This document shows, one piece after another, positions 9,539 through 18,929 of a DNA stretch of 64,000 nt. The position numbers and the translations under genes were made by a program. Source of the DNA: Entomomonas sp945283395 (GTDB lineage: Bacteria > Pseudomonadota > Gammaproteobacteria > Pseudomonadales > Pseudomonadaceae); contig CAMLLC010000008.1 in the NCBI GenBank assembly GCA_946480835.1, positions 23,125-87,124 of the forward strand, written 5' to 3'. The notes under the pieces were generated by a model, which saw only the letters and a program-made list of their open reading frames with translations, made no database searches and was not told the DNA's origin. Every line of letters starts with the position of its first letter. Position 1 is the first letter of the stretch.

Positions 9539-9775
9539 AATGATCTCCGTATGTATCTTTAGGTTATATCTTATAGCTATTTTAACCATCTTCTTTTATT
9601 CTTAAAAATAATTTTTAATAAGGTACTTATTTCTTTTTAGAATATAACCTAGCTGCTTTTATAGAATTATGCAAATATCTATTATGTTAGTGCTACTAAT
9701 AGATAATAGTTATTATTATAAAAATTACTATCATCTGCAACCTAATAATTTCAAAGGGTTATATAGGTTGGTTCA

Positions 9776-10270
9776 ATGTTTTCAGATATCCTAAGCATCC
9801 TAACAGAAATAGATAATTTACATCATATAGTATTATCGCTTGTCATATCTACCATCGCTAATAATGGGCAATTGCATACAAGTTATGCGCCATATCTTAA
9901 TGAGGGCGGTTATTATTACATCCCTGCCTCCCAGATAACACCCTATTATCAGTATTTGCAAACTGATACAACAATTGGATTAATGATTATTGAAGATGAG
10001 CAACAGGCCAAAAATATTTGCAGTAGAACTCGGCTGTGTTGCCAAGCTCTTGCTGAAATAGTTCCCCCTAGCTCAGCAGAATTTATTTATGTAGTAAATG
10101 AACTTAAACAGCGCATAGGAAATATGATGGATTTATTTATTGCTTTAAACAATTTTAAGCTAATTAGGATGCGCCCACAAACAGGCAACCTTATGTTAGG
10201 ACTAACCAAAATTTATGAGCTATATTGCCAAGAAGTAAATAATAACTTACCTCTATTACAAATTGTTTAA
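9776..10270 (+). CDS. HugZ-like/PNPOx-fold heme utilization protein
   Basis: A 164-residue protein of the split-barrel FMN-binding (pyridoxamine-phosphate oxidase-like) superfamily. The features that match HugZ-type proteins are a strand with LHTSYAPYL after ANNGQ, then GLMIIEDEQQAKNIC-, R-LCCQA, and a late FKLIRMRPQTGNLMLGLTKI segment in the position of the heme/flavin loop. In that family the proteins help release iron from heme. Here heme binding is inferred from the fold. No TonB receptor or heme permease lies nearby. It is convergent with metK, with a shared terminator. Confidence 0.65.
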   Translation: MFSDILSILTEIDNLHHIVLSLVISTIANNGQLHTSYAPYLNEGGYYYIPASQITPYYQYLQTDTTIGLMIIEDEQQAKNICSRTRLCCQALAEIVPPSSAEFIYVVNELKQRIGNMMDLFIALNNFKLIRMRPQTGNLMLGLTKIYELYCQEVNNNLPLLQIV

Positions 10271-10283
10271 TTAATTACGTTAA

Positions 10284-10309
10284 AAAAAGCGGGACAATCC
10301 CCGCTTTTT
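10284..10309. terminator. Bidirectional terminator between hugZ-like gene and metK
   Basis: A perfect 10-bp stem, AAAAAGCGGG (10284-10293) with CCCGCTTTTT (10300-10309), and a 6-base loop. It has A and T runs on both sides, so it can stop both convergent genes. Confidence 0.9.
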
Positions 10310-10322
10310 AAAAATGACCTTG

Positions 10323-11516
10323 TTATTTTATGCCCGCTTCAGCTTTTAATGCTTCTGCTTTATCTGTTCGTTCCCAAGTGAAGGTAGTAAAGGTATCATT
10401 TCCTACTGTTTTTGCTTGAGGAACACGTCCAAAATGACCATAAGCAGCCGTTTCTTGATACATAGGATGTAATAAGTCTAGCATTCTTGTAATAGCATAA
10501 GGGCGCAGATCAAAATGCTTACGTATTAGGTGTATAATCTTTTCATCTGATATTTTGCCAGTTCCAAATGTATCAATTGCAATAGAGGTAGGTTGAGCCA
10601 CTCCTATAGCGTAGGATACTTGAATTTCACAACGATCAGCTAAACCAGCAGCAACAATATTTTTAGCTACATAGCGTCCCGCATAGGCAGCACTACGATC
10701 TACTTTCGAAGGATCTTTCCCAGAAAAAGCACCGCCACCATGTCGAGCCATACCACCATAACTATCTACTATGATTTTTCGTCCTGTTAATCCACAATCG
10801 CCTACCGGACCACCTATAATGAATTGGCCGGTTGGATTAATATGAAATTGAGTATCTTTATTAAGCAACTCAGCAGGAATCACTGACTTCACTATTAATT
10901 CCATCACTGCTTCTTTTAAATCCTTTTGTGAAACATCAGGGTTATGCTGAGTGGAAAGCACTATCGCATCAATTCCAACCACTTTACCCTTTTCATAACG
11001 ACAAGTAACTTGTGATTTAGCATCGGGACGTAACCAAGGTAGTAAACCACTCTTACGGGCTTCAGCTTGACGCTCTACTAAACGATGAGAAAAACAAATA
11101 GGCGCTGGCATTAATACATCTGTCTCATTACTTGCATAACCAAACATTAACCCTTGATCACCTGCCCCTTGATCCTCTGGTTTTTGGCGGTCTACTCCTT
11201 GAGCAATATCTACCGACTGCTTGCCAATAATGTTTAAAACACCACAAGTAGCTCCATCGAAGCCTACATAAGAAGAAGTGTAACCAATACCACATATAAC
11301 GCTACGCACTAACTCTTCTAAATCCACCCAGGCATTAGTGGAAATTTCACCGGCAATAATTGCCACACCTGTTTTAACTAAAGTTTCACAAGCTACCCTA
11401 GCATGTTTATCTTGAGCAATAATAGCGTCTAATATTGCATCGGAAATTTGATCGGCAATTTTATCTGGATGACCTTCAGATACTGATTCCGATGTAAAGA
11501 GCGCGTATTCACTCAT
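10323..11516 (-). CDS. metK: S-adenosylmethionine synthetase
   Basis: Forms S-adenosylmethionine from methionine and ATP. MetK motifs are all present: ESVSEGHPDKIADQISDA at the start, GDQGLMFGYA for the ATP loop, GGGAFSGKDPSKVDRSAAYA for the P-loop-like region, and YAIGVAQPTSI. It is 397 residues, the normal length. A regulator carrying its own methyltransferase domain lies just upstream on the same strand. Confidence 0.98.
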   Translation of the reverse strand: MSEYALFTSESVSEGHPDKIADQISDAILDAIIAQDKHARVACETLVKTGVAIIAGEISTNAWVDLEELVRSVICGIGYTSSYVGFDGATCGVLNIIGKQSVDIAQGVDRQKPEDQGAGDQGLMFGYASNETDVLMPAPICFSHRLVERQAEARKSGLLPWLRPDAKSQVTCRYEKGKVVGIDAIVLSTQHNPDVSQKDLKEAVMELIVKSVIPAELLNKDTQFHINPTGQFIIGGPVGDCGLTGRKIIVDSYGGMARHGGGAFSGKDPSKVDRSAAYAGRYVAKNIVAAGLADRCEIQVSYAIGVAQPTSIAIDTFGTGKISDEKIIHLIRKHFDLRPYAITRMLDLLHPMYQETAAYGHFGRVPQAKTVGNDTFTTFTWERTDKAEALKAEAGIK

Positions 11517-11572
11517 CTTTCTTGTACCTCATTTAACATAGTAAAATAAACAAAAACTTCTTCATTAACTTA

Positions 11573-12532
11573 TCAAGTAACACAAAAATGCTTTACTTGC
11601 AGTTGGAACCCATTACGTAAGCCGATATAGAGACTTTCATCTGACTTAAAGCCAGCTGCTTCAGCCCAATGATCTAATTCGTCTGGTTCAAAGCCTAACC
11701 ATAAATCACCACAAGCATCTGTTACCCAAGTTTGCTGATGATGACATAACTCTGTTACTAATAACCGACCTGTTGCTTTAAGATAGGATTTAAAATGCTT
11801 AAGCGCTTCAGCAGGTGCCGGTAAATGATGTAATACCATGTTAGCTACAATATAATCTACTTTATCTGCTAGCTGTAATTTAGTAGCATCTGCATGTTGC
11901 AAATTAACATTATCTAGTTGTTGTTGATTGCAAATTTTCTCAACCAACTGCAACATTTCTGCACTATTATCAACTGCTATTACTTGTTTAAAACGTTTGG
12001 CCAACACAGGTATAAACTTACCTTCGCCAGGACCTACTTCTAAGGCAATATCATCAGTAGCTATATTATTATCTAACAGGGTTAATAGCACATCTTGATA
12101 TTGAGCTAAACCTACTATCAATTCATCTTGTTGAGCTAACTCGCCATTTTTAATTAAATTAGCAAAAAAAGTTTTACTAGATTCAGCTCGTTCTGCATAA
12201 ATTTGCTCAATATTTTTTTGTAACTCAAAGGGTATAGATAAAGCATCTATTTCTTCTAACGCAGCTTGATGCAAATTAGCTAATAAATGCTCTTTAGGCA
12301 AAGCCCTACGATAAAAAATACTATTTCCTTCACGCCTTGTTACTACTAATGCTGCCTGTAATAGTATTTTTAAATGATGGCTCATACCTGATTGGGTGGT
12401 GGCAAATAATTGAGTTAATTCCAATACCCCAAAAGAATTATGCAACAATACCCTCAAGATCATTATTCGGAGAGGGTCACTTATAGCCTTACAAAAGCTA
12501 GCTATATTTTGGGTAGTTTCAGCATTTATCAT
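11573..12532 (-). CDS. ArsR-family regulator fused to SAM-dependent methyltransferase
   Basis: A two-domain protein. Residues 1-100 form a winged helix of ArsR type (FCKAISDPLRIMILRVLL, then TTQSGMSHHLKIL, and the wing REGNSIFYRRAL). Residues about 140-319 form a class I methyltransferase (ALEVGPGEGKFIPVLAKRF as motif I, VDYIVANMVLHHLP as motif IV). The same fusion precedes metK in Pseudomonas (PA0547, from memory), which suggests it senses SAM and controls metK; that role is inference. I prefer the ATG at 12532 over a TTG ten codons upstream. The GGGAG found is rather far (14 bases). Confidence 0.85.
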   Translation of the reverse strand: MINAETTQNIASFCKAISDPLRIMILRVLLHNSFGVLELTQLFATTQSGMSHHLKILLQAALVVTRREGNSIFYRRALPKEHLLANLHQAALEEIDALSIPFELQKNIEQIYAERAESSKTFFANLIKNGELAQQDELIVGLAQYQDVLLTLLDNNIATDDIALEVGPGEGKFIPVLAKRFKQVIAVDNSAEMLQLVEKICNQQQLDNVNLQHADATKLQLADKVDYIVANMVLHHLPAPAEALKHFKSYLKATGRLLVTELCHHQQTWVTDACGDLWLGFEPDELDHWAEAAGFKSDESLYIGLRNGFQLQVKHFCVT

Positions 12533-12633
12533 GAGAGTGAAGTCTACTCCCAAAAAGAACAAACAACAAGTCTATATCAAAATATATTGATATAGTTTTA
12601 AGATGATATTATGTTTAGACTCTTTATTAAAAG

Positions 12634-13218
12634 CTAGTAGCATTTTTCAGGAGCTAACGGCATGTTACCAGCAATAATACTCATTAATTCAGCTATCATA
12701 ATAGCTGTTAAACCCCATATTTTATATCCTTGATAATTATAACAAGGTACATACCAATCCCTATTCAAATAATCAATACGATGAGTAATTACTTGCGGTT
12801 CTGCTTTAAAAAACGCCAAAGGAACAGTAAAAATAGCAGCTACTTCTTGCAAATTTGGCTGGTAGTGAATAGCATCATCAACTAATGCAATAAAGGGGGT
12901 TACTTTAATTTTATATTTAGATACAAGTGGCTCAAGAGATCCTATGACTTCAATATGATGGGCAGGCAAAGCAATTTCCTCTGCTGTTTCTCTTATTGCT
13001 GTTTGCTGCAATGTTGTATCTGCTGGTTCTCGCTTTCCTCCAGGAAAAGCTACTTCACCACTATGAGTTGATAAATAATTAGCTCGCAGCGTCAATAACA
13101 ACTCAGGTTCAGTTTTCTTAATAATAGGCATAAGCACAGCAGCTTCTTTAAAATCAGCTGAATCTAATCTAGAATCAGGCTTATAGTTTCTAATTCGATT
13201 TATCATATCCTGCAACAT
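12634..13218 (-). CDS. NUDIX hydrolase, CoA pyrophosphatase type
   Basis: A probable diphosphatase acting on CoA or a related nucleotide. The block VAFPGGKREP, then TAIRETAEEIAL, is the NUDIX box in the slightly stretched form seen in NudL/YeaB. The neighbouring strands (EVIGSLEPLVSKYKIKVTPF, then WGLTAIMI) also fit that family. The 194-residue length is normal. It lies 33 bases downstream of the GIY-YIG gene start region's opposite end, on the same strand as its neighbours, but shows no overlap that would prove an operon. Confidence 0.85.
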   Translation of the reverse strand: MLQDMINRIRNYKPDSRLDSADFKEAAVLMPIIKKTEPELLLTLRANYLSTHSGEVAFPGGKREPADTTLQQTAIRETAEEIALPAHHIEVIGSLEPLVSKYKIKVTPFIALVDDAIHYQPNLQEVAAIFTVPLAFFKAEPQVITHRIDYLNRDWYVPCYNYQGYKIWGLTAIMIAELMSIIAGNMPLAPEKCY

Positions 13219-13251
13219 AACCTTACCTCTTTTTGTAACTATATTGTTAGG

Positions 13252-13611
13252 CTAAAGCTTAATATCTATGAGCGTTATTTGTTGATTATTATATAGTAAA
13301 GGTAATTTATATTGTTGGGGTGCGGCAATAATAAGTTGCTCTTTTTGCTTTTTAGTTAATTGCTTAACTGCTAGTTCTCTTTTTAATGCTTGTGATTTTG
13401 TGCCGCAAATTTCTAAATAAGCTAAAGCTAACGCTTTACTACTATTAAAAAACTTAGCCCCTTTTCCAGTACAGTGTTGAATAAATCTTGTTATAGGATT
13501 AGGGCTAATACCACAATAAAGTTTATTGTCTATGGTTCTTACTATATAGAGATACCAAGGGTTATTTTCTGGACTAATTGATTTTGTCACAAATAGTTTG
13601 CCACACACCAA
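13252..13611 (-). CDS. GIY-YIG nuclease-family protein
   Basis: A small single-domain protein of the UvrC N-terminal (YhbQ) type. WYLYIVRT gives the YIG-equivalent strand, LYCGIS the GIY equivalent, then ITRFIQHCTGKGAKF with the conserved Arg. YLEIC follows, and late in the domain the conserved Glu stands in LKRELAVKQLTKKQK. Family members cut or bind branched or damaged DNA, but the function of this small group is unsettled. The start at 13611 overlaps the upstream phosphatidylcholine synthase gene by 38 bases; a GTG seven codons in (13590) would shorten the overlap. Confidence 0.8.
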   Translation of the reverse strand: MVCGKLFVTKSISPENNPWYLYIVRTIDNKLYCGISPNPITRFIQHCTGKGAKFFNSSKALALAYLEICGTKSQALKRELAVKQLTKKQKEQLIIAAPQQYKLPLLYNNQQITLIDIKL

Positions 13612-14278
13612 AGCCTATAAAATAAATTCCTGCAATCCACCATAAGATTAATGTCCATGTAGCAAAGCTTCCCGCCCCACCATATTGAGCTATAAGAATA
13701 CCACTACTAATTAACCATATTAGACTGAATATTATATTAATAGGCATGGCTTTTTTTACCCGGAAAGGATGTAAAAATTTAACAGGGACAATAGATAAGA
13801 TGGCCAAGCCAATAATCACTAAAAATGTGATAAAAGCAGGTGGTTGAATAACTATAAAATAGAGGGCAACAATATTCCATGTAGCAGGAAAACCCACAAA
13901 ATAATTATCTTTACTTTTCATGTTTACATTACAAAAACAGAAAAAAGAAGATATCAAAATAATGATAGTTGATAAGATATACATTCCATAAGGAAGTGTT
14001 ATAAAAGTATAGATAAAAATAGCTGGCACAAATACATAGGTTATATAGTCGATAACCAAATCTAATATTGCGCCATCAAACGCAGGCACTTGTTTTTTTA
14101 CATCATAACGACGAGCTAATGTGCCATCAATACCATCAATTAATAAGGTACAACCCATCCATAAAAAACTCATAGCTGGCTTACCATCTATGATAGCTAA
14201 CAAAGCCAATAAACCAAAAATTATACCGCTTGCAGTAAAAGCGTGAACGCCCCAAGCTTTTAATTTATTTATATCCAT
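13574..14278 (-). CDS. pcs: Phosphatidylcholine synthase
   Basis: A membrane enzyme of the CDP-alcohol phosphatidyltransferase superfamily that makes phosphatidylcholine in one step from CDP-diacylglycerol and choline. The catalytic signature is DGIDGTLARRY, then FDGAILDLVID. The family-specific block SSFFCFCNVNMKSKDNYFVG and FLHPFRVK identify Pcs rather than PgsA or PssA. It has about seven or eight membrane segments and 234 residues. The pathway needs external choline, which fits a host-associated life (inference). The downstream GIY-YIG gene overlaps it. Confidence 0.9.
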   Translation of the reverse strand: MDINKLKAWGVHAFTASGIIFGLLALLAIIDGKPAMSFLWMGCTLLIDGIDGTLARRYDVKKQVPAFDGAILDLVIDYITYVFVPAIFIYTFITLPYGMYILSTIIILISSFFCFCNVNMKSKDNYFVGFPATWNIVALYFIVIQPPAFITFLVIIGLAILSIVPVKFLHPFRVKKAMPINIIFSLIWLISSGILIAQYGGAGSFATWTLILWWIAGIYFIGFGVWQTICDKIN

Positions 14279-14682
14279 TTATATGATAACTCAGTACTTT
14301 TATTTAACAATCTGTATTGTACGCTGTAAATTCCTTTTAGCCTAGTTAACTAATAATTGCAAACAAATACTGATAGTTAACTAGACCTTATAGTTAAGAT
14401 TATAGCCTATTGATAATCCTATTACCTATCCTAATCACTTGCTATCTATTAAGTAATAGTATTCACTTATTCAAGTTGGCTTGGGGCTTAAATCAACTAT
14501 TATTAATAAACGTAACCTATTGTTATACAATATAGACAGGCTGTTATTGGGCTATTAAACAGCTTGTTAGTCTATAACATATCATCTTTAACCTTCAAAA
14601 AATATCTTTTCTATCTTTTGCTAAATTTTATAACCACTATAATTCATTCAATATATTAAACATCTCTAATTTCTTTAACCCT
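14279..14682. other. Intergenic region between pcs and the PglL-like gene
   Basis: About 400 bases without a convincing gene. It should hold the pcs promoter (minus strand) at its left end and the 3' end of the PglL-like transcript unit at its right. The only structure I see is the hairpin described separately at 14531-14576. Confidence 0.5.
14531..14576. repeat. Imperfect hairpin (15 bp, one bulge)
   Basis: TATAGAC (14531-14537) pairs with GTCTATA (14570-14576), and AGGCTGTT (14538-14545) pairs with AACAGCTT (14558-14565) with one G-T pair. A GTTA bulge lies on the right and the loop is 12 bases. There is no T run, so it is not a clear terminator. Confidence 0.5.
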
Positions 14683-16434
14683 TCATTTTATACTAGTAAA
14701 AGGTTTGATTGCTCGACAATTTAGTTCTTTTTGAACAACTCGTAAAGCCTGTAAATCAGGTAATGTATCGAAATTTTTAAAATACTCACAGACACTAGGC
14801 ACTACAGAAGGATAAGCGATAGCTAGTGCCCTAGCATATTTATCCACATAACCGGTTTGCTTTGTTAATAATGATAATTGTATTTTGTTAACCAGCACAG
14901 CAGAATAAGGTCGCCAAGCTAGCATCTCATCGGTAATTTGCTGTTGATAGGCTAAATCTGTTATGACTGGAGATATATTATTAAGCATTTGCAGTTGCAA
15001 TTCTTTACCCCATATTAAATCACTAGTTGCTGATTTATATATTGCAAAATCTTGTTGATCTAATGCCATTAATTCACCTTTATAAAAAAAGCTTTTTGCA
15101 TAGGTAGTTAATGAGCTATTAGCTATTACGATAAATAAGACTCCAATAAGTAAAGTGATTATTACATTAAGTAACCGTGGATAGATTAATTTAAAACTAC
15201 TTGTTAATAAGGGAACTATCATCAAGAATAATAGTGGCACAAAGTGCATACGCCACATGATATACTCTAATAAGGAGTTAATAAAATAAACGGCAAAAAC
15301 ACATGAGACTAACCACCACTGTAATGTTTTAGGTTTTCTCCAAAAACTTATAACAATATATCCAATAAGGGCAACAAGAGCCAACAACCCTAGTAAGCCA
15401 AATTCAGCCATAATTTGTGCAAAAATATTATGACTATGTAAAGTTAAGCTTCCTATGACAGTATAGCTTGGATTAGCTACCCCTAACCAAAATGCATGAA
15501 CAGCATAATTACCAAAACCAACACCTAACAATGGCGAGCTTTTCAGAAGGGCAAAAGCTTTAGAAATTTCTGATAATCTAAAAGAGTCACTAGCAGAATT
15601 CCGGCTTAATGCTCCACTAGTTTCAAACATAGTATCAGATGGATTAATTGATAGACACTGCATAATAACGGGTAAATAATAGTAAATTAGCGCACCTACT
15701 ACTAATGCGGCTACACCAAACATAAAGCTTAAATAGCTTTTATCTTCACTTTTATAGCCATTAAAAATGGTTATTAGTAAGGTAGAAACTAAATAAAGTA
15801 ATATAGCTCTAGAACCACTTCCTAATAATACGAAACCAAAAAGTAGTGAAAAAATCACCAACAATATAACGTGAAAAATACCCCTATAAGTTAAGTAACA
15901 GAGGGATAAAAAGGCCACCATAACATAAATAGCCAACTGATTAGATTGAGCAACAAAACCTATAAATCTATCGCTCATAGGCACCATCCAATAATCAATG
16001 CCGGCTAATCTATATTGAATAGCTATAGCGCTAAAAGACTCAATTACCCCACCAATAAAGAGCATAAAAGCTAGATAGTCATAGTATTGAGTATTGTTCC
16101 TTTCTGCTAGCCTTAAGGCGGTTAAACTAGTTAGTAATACCACTACACTATAAATGACTAAAGTAATCTTAGCTTCAGGATGGCTATTTTGAAGAAGAGT
16201 TAACAAACATAAAATAACGAAAAAGATCAATAAACTTATTAGCAAAGGTGAAATAATTAAAACCTTATCTCTAAAGCCTGCCATAGCTAAAACCAGCAAA
16301 CTGCAAATTACAACTGCTGAACACGCAATAAAGATTTCCCAAAAATCGCCTAATGGCGCAAAATGAATAAATACGCAAAAAGGGGCTACTGCTATAAAAA
16401 AAAATGTAACCAACAAATCCTTTCTTAATGACAA
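14683..16434 (-). CDS. O-antigen ligase / PglL-like oligosaccharyltransferase
   Basis: A large inner-membrane protein of 583 residues with about a dozen membrane segments. Near residue 155 the stretch DRFIGFVAQSNQLA corresponds to the PglL_A signature (QPNxLA). The Wzy_C region contains GVGFGNYAVHAFWLG and then LTLHSHNIFAQIMAEFGLLG, with the conserved HN...ExG. A soluble C-terminal tail from about 450 resembles the C-terminal domain seen in PglL/PilO-type ligases. These enzymes transfer a lipid-linked glycan to protein or to lipid A-core in the periplasm. No glycan cluster or pilin lies nearby, so the acceptor is unknown. Confidence 0.75.
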   Translation of the reverse strand: MSLRKDLLVTFFFIAVAPFCVFIHFAPLGDFWEIFIACSAVVICSLLVLAMAGFRDKVLIISPLLISLLIFFVILCLLTLLQNSHPEAKITLVIYSVVVLLTSLTALRLAERNNTQYYDYLAFMLFIGGVIESFSAIAIQYRLAGIDYWMVPMSDRFIGFVAQSNQLAIYVMVAFLSLCYLTYRGIFHVILLVIFSLLFGFVLLGSGSRAILLYLVSTLLITIFNGYKSEDKSYLSFMFGVAALVVGALIYYYLPVIMQCLSINPSDTMFETSGALSRNSASDSFRLSEISKAFALLKSSPLLGVGFGNYAVHAFWLGVANPSYTVIGSLTLHSHNIFAQIMAEFGLLGLLALVALIGYIVISFWRKPKTLQWWLVSCVFAVYFINSLLEYIMWRMHFVPLLFLMIVPLLTSSFKLIYPRLLNVIITLLIGVLFIVIANSSLTTYAKSFFYKGELMALDQQDFAIYKSATSDLIWGKELQLQMLNNISPVITDLAYQQQITDEMLAWRPYSAVLVNKIQLSLLTKQTGYVDKYARALAIAYPSVVPSVCEYFKNFDTLPDLQALRVVQKELNCRAIKPFTSIK

Positions 16435-16612
16435 AATAGTTCTCCTAGCGCCAACAATAGCAATTAATTATTCCACTAATAAACTAGCCAACCAAATAAT
16501 TAGATAGTTTATTTAAACTAAGTAAGTATAATAAAGACAATAGATTTATATTATGTTTTATTTATTCAGCTAATCCTATTATTATTTTTGCAAAGCATAA
16601 AGGTTAATTTTC

Positions 16613-17647
16613 ATGTTGAAAGTTGGTATTGTTGGCGGAACAGGCTATACAGGGGTTGAGCTATTACGCTTACTAGCAACCCATCCACAAGCAGAAATAG
16701 TTGCAATTACCTCTCGCTCTGAAGAAGGTATACAAATAGTTGACATGTACCCTAACCTACGTGGTTATTATGATAATCTCGCTTTTAGTGCGCCTGACAT
16801 GAAAATATTAGGTAAGTGTGATGTGGTTTTTTTTGCCACACCTCATGGCGTAGCTCATTCTATGGCTGGGGAGTTATTAGCTTCAGGTACGAAAATAATT
16901 GACTTATCAGCTGACTTTCGACTTAAAGATGCAGAAGAATGGTCAAAATGGTATGGTCAACCGCATGGTGCTAAAGAGTTATTAGCAGAAGCCGTATATG
17001 GTTTACCCGAAGTTAATAGAGAAAAAATAAAAACAGCGCGCCTCATTGCTGTGCCAGGATGTTACCCAACCGCTACGCAACTGGGCTTTTTACCTTTATT
17101 AGAAGCCAATATAACCAATCCTTTGCATCTTATCGCAGATTGTAAATCAGGCGTAAGTGGTGCTGGTAGGAATGCAAAGATTGGTTCTTTATTTTGCGAA
17201 GCGACAGAAAATATCATGGCTTATAGTGTTAAAGGCCATCGTCACTTACCTGAAATCAAACAGGGGTTAGAAATGATAGCACAGCAACCGGTAGGATTAA
17301 CTTTTGTTCCTCACTTGGTACCCATGATTAGAGGAATACAAGCTACTCTTTATGCAACAGTAAAGAATCATTTCACAGATTTACAAGAACTTTATCAACA
17401 AAGATATGCTGATGAACCCTTTGTCGATGTATTGCCTGCAGGCACCCATCCACAAACACGCAGCGTTAAGGGTACTAATGTCTGTCGTATAGCTATTCAT
17501 AGACCACAACATGGTGATCTAGTAGTGGTTTTATCAGTAATAGATAATTTGGTAAAAGGTGCTTCAGGACAGGCTATTCAAAATATGAATATTTTATTTG
17601 GTTTGGATGAAACTATGGGCTTAACCAATATAGCTCTAATGCCATGA
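16613..17647 (+). CDS. argC: N-acetyl-gamma-glutamyl-phosphate reductase
   Basis: Third step of arginine biosynthesis, NADPH-dependent reduction of N-acetylglutamyl phosphate. It has a Rossmann start VGIVGGTGYTGVELLRLL, the catalytic Cys150 in VPGCYPTATQLG, the GVSGAGR loop and the ...RHLPEI.Q. region (KGHRHLPEIKQ). It is 344 residues, the type 1 form usual in Pseudomonas. The next gene starts 34 bases downstream on the same strand. Confidence 0.97.
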   Translation: MLKVGIVGGTGYTGVELLRLLATHPQAEIVAITSRSEEGIQIVDMYPNLRGYYDNLAFSAPDMKILGKCDVVFFATPHGVAHSMAGELLASGTKIIDLSADFRLKDAEEWSKWYGQPHGAKELLAEAVYGLPEVNREKIKTARLIAVPGCYPTATQLGFLPLLEANITNPLHLIADCKSGVSGAGRNAKIGSLFCEATENIMAYSVKGHRHLPEIKQGLEMIAQQPVGLTFVPHLVPMIRGIQATLYATVKNHFTDLQELYQQRYADEPFVDVLPAGTHPQTRSVKGTNVCRIAIHRPQHGDLVVVLSVIDNLVKGASGQAIQNMNILFGLDETMGLTNIALMP

Positions 17648-17681
17648 AAACTGTTTTTTAAGTTTAGTAAAAGAAATAGTG

Positions 17682-18413
17682 ATGATAATACCTAGGAATC
17701 AATTAACCTTCACAATACAAATTTGCTCTATTATTACCTTAACTAGCTTTATTTTAATTGCTAGTTTTTTTACAGGGAAATTGGTAGGAATTAATGCTGC
17801 CAACCCTACTAAATTTGCTAAAGTTAAACAAGAACAAAGGCTTGCATTAGATTTATCTAAAACCAATGCCCGCTTGGAAATGGCAGAAACAACTAACAAA
17901 CTCAATTCAAAAGCTTTAGAACAAACACGCCAAACTATTGTGCAATTAGAACAACAAATATACCAACAACAAAAACAAATTATTGCTTATAAATCTATTA
18001 TTTCTAAACAAAAACCTAGTAGCAATCTTGTCGTTAGAGATGTTATTATCCAAGCAACACTAATTCCTCAACATTTTAAATATAAAATTATACTTACCAG
18101 AAGCGATCCAGTTAAAACATTATTAACAGGTCAATTACAAATATTGATAGAAGGAACTATACTTGGAAAAACTAAAATATTATCTCTTGCTAAAATTTCT
18201 ACGTTTGCCGAGCATAAAAAAAATATAGCTTTTTCTTTTAAATACATAACGCTAATTCCTGATAATAATCAATTTGCAGAAATGGTATTACCTACTGATT
18301 TCACCCCTAAAAAAGTAAAAATTATCGCTTATCTCAAGGGTAATAATAATTCTATTAATAAAGAGCTTCCGTGGTCTGTAAAACCTTTACCAGAAATTCA
18401 CCAACCATTATAG
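17682..18413 (+). CDS. Single-pass membrane protein with coiled coil, between argC and erpA
   Basis: I do not recognise a named family. There is an N-terminal membrane anchor (about residues 10-32, ICSIITLTSFILIASFFTG) and a Gln-rich coiled coil (about 50-105; TRQTIVQLEQQIYQQQKQI). A C-terminal beta-rich domain follows from about 110 (VIIQATLIPQHFKYKIIL), probably periplasmic. I recall a similar gene between argC and erpA in Pseudomonas. GTG at 17679 directly precedes the ATG at 17682; the ATG sits better behind the weak AAAGAA. Confidence 0.75.
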   Translation: MIIPRNQLTFTIQICSIITLTSFILIASFFTGKLVGINAANPTKFAKVKQEQRLALDLSKTNARLEMAETTNKLNSKALEQTRQTIVQLEQQIYQQQKQIIAYKSIISKQKPSSNLVVRDVIIQATLIPQHFKYKIILTRSDPVKTLLTGQLQILIEGTILGKTKILSLAKISTFAEHKKNIAFSFKYITLIPDNNQFAEMVLPTDFTPKKVKIIAYLKGNNNSINKELPWSVKPLPEIHQPL

Positions 18414-18522
18414 AAGCCTTTGTTAGAGGTATTTGGCAACAAATATATGGTTGACTACTCCACTAGGTTAAATAGATAATATTTAGATATAATTTGGTAT
18501 TTGTTATTATCTGTTAAATGCC

Positions 18523-18528
18523 AAGGAG
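18523..18528 (+). promoter_or_regulatory. Shine-Dalgarno that fixes the erpA start at GTG
   Basis: AAGGAG lies nine bases before GTG 18538 but directly touches the in-frame ATG at 18529. Only the GTG has workable spacing, and it gives the usual ErpA N-terminus (MSIETFTP). Confidence 0.8.
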
Positions 18529-18537
18529 ATGATTAGC

Positions 18538-18894
18538 GTGAGCATAGAAACTTTTACTCCTAGCTCTATACAATTTACAGAAAATGCTGCTCAAAAGGTG
18601 AAATCTCTGATAGAGGAAGAAGGTAATCCTCGTCTTAAATTAAGAGTATTTGTCACAGGTGGCGGTTGTTCAGGTTTTGAATATGGCTTTACTTTTGATG
18701 AAGAAACTACAGATGAAGATACTCTTATAGAAAGAGCAGGGGTAAATCTTGTTATAGACCCGATGAGCTTTCAATATTTATCAGGGGCTGAAATTGACTA
18801 TCAAGAAGGTTTACAAGGTTCGAGATTTGTAGTAAAAAACAATCCACACGCAGTCACTACTTGTGGCTGTGGACAATCATTTTCTATAGGGTAG
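18538..18894 (+). CDS. erpA: Iron-sulfur cluster insertion protein ErpA
   Basis: An A-type carrier that passes [Fe-S] clusters to apo-proteins such as the isoprenoid enzymes IspG/IspH. The three ligand Cys are in GGGCSGFEYG and, near the end, TCGCGQSF. DPMSFQYLSGAEIDYQEGL is the family core. It is 118 residues from the GTG start. It is followed by a perfect hairpin shared with the convergent regulator gene. Confidence 0.96.
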   Translation: MSIETFTPSSIQFTENAAQKVKSLIEEEGNPRLKLRVFVTGGGCSGFEYGFTFDEETTDEDTLIERAGVNLVIDPMSFQYLSGAEIDYQEGLQGSRFVVKNNPHAVTTCGCGQSFSIG

Positions 18895-18899
18895 AGCTA

Positions 18900-18922
18900 A
18901 GCACTAGTAAAATACTAGTGCT
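18900..18922. terminator. Bidirectional terminator between erpA and erdR-like gene
   Basis: GCACTAGTA (18901-18909) and TACTAGTGC (18913-18921) pair perfectly around an AAA loop, with an extra A-T pair at the base. ATTTTC follows on the plus strand. Confidence 0.75.
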
Positions 18923-18929
18923 AGATTTT

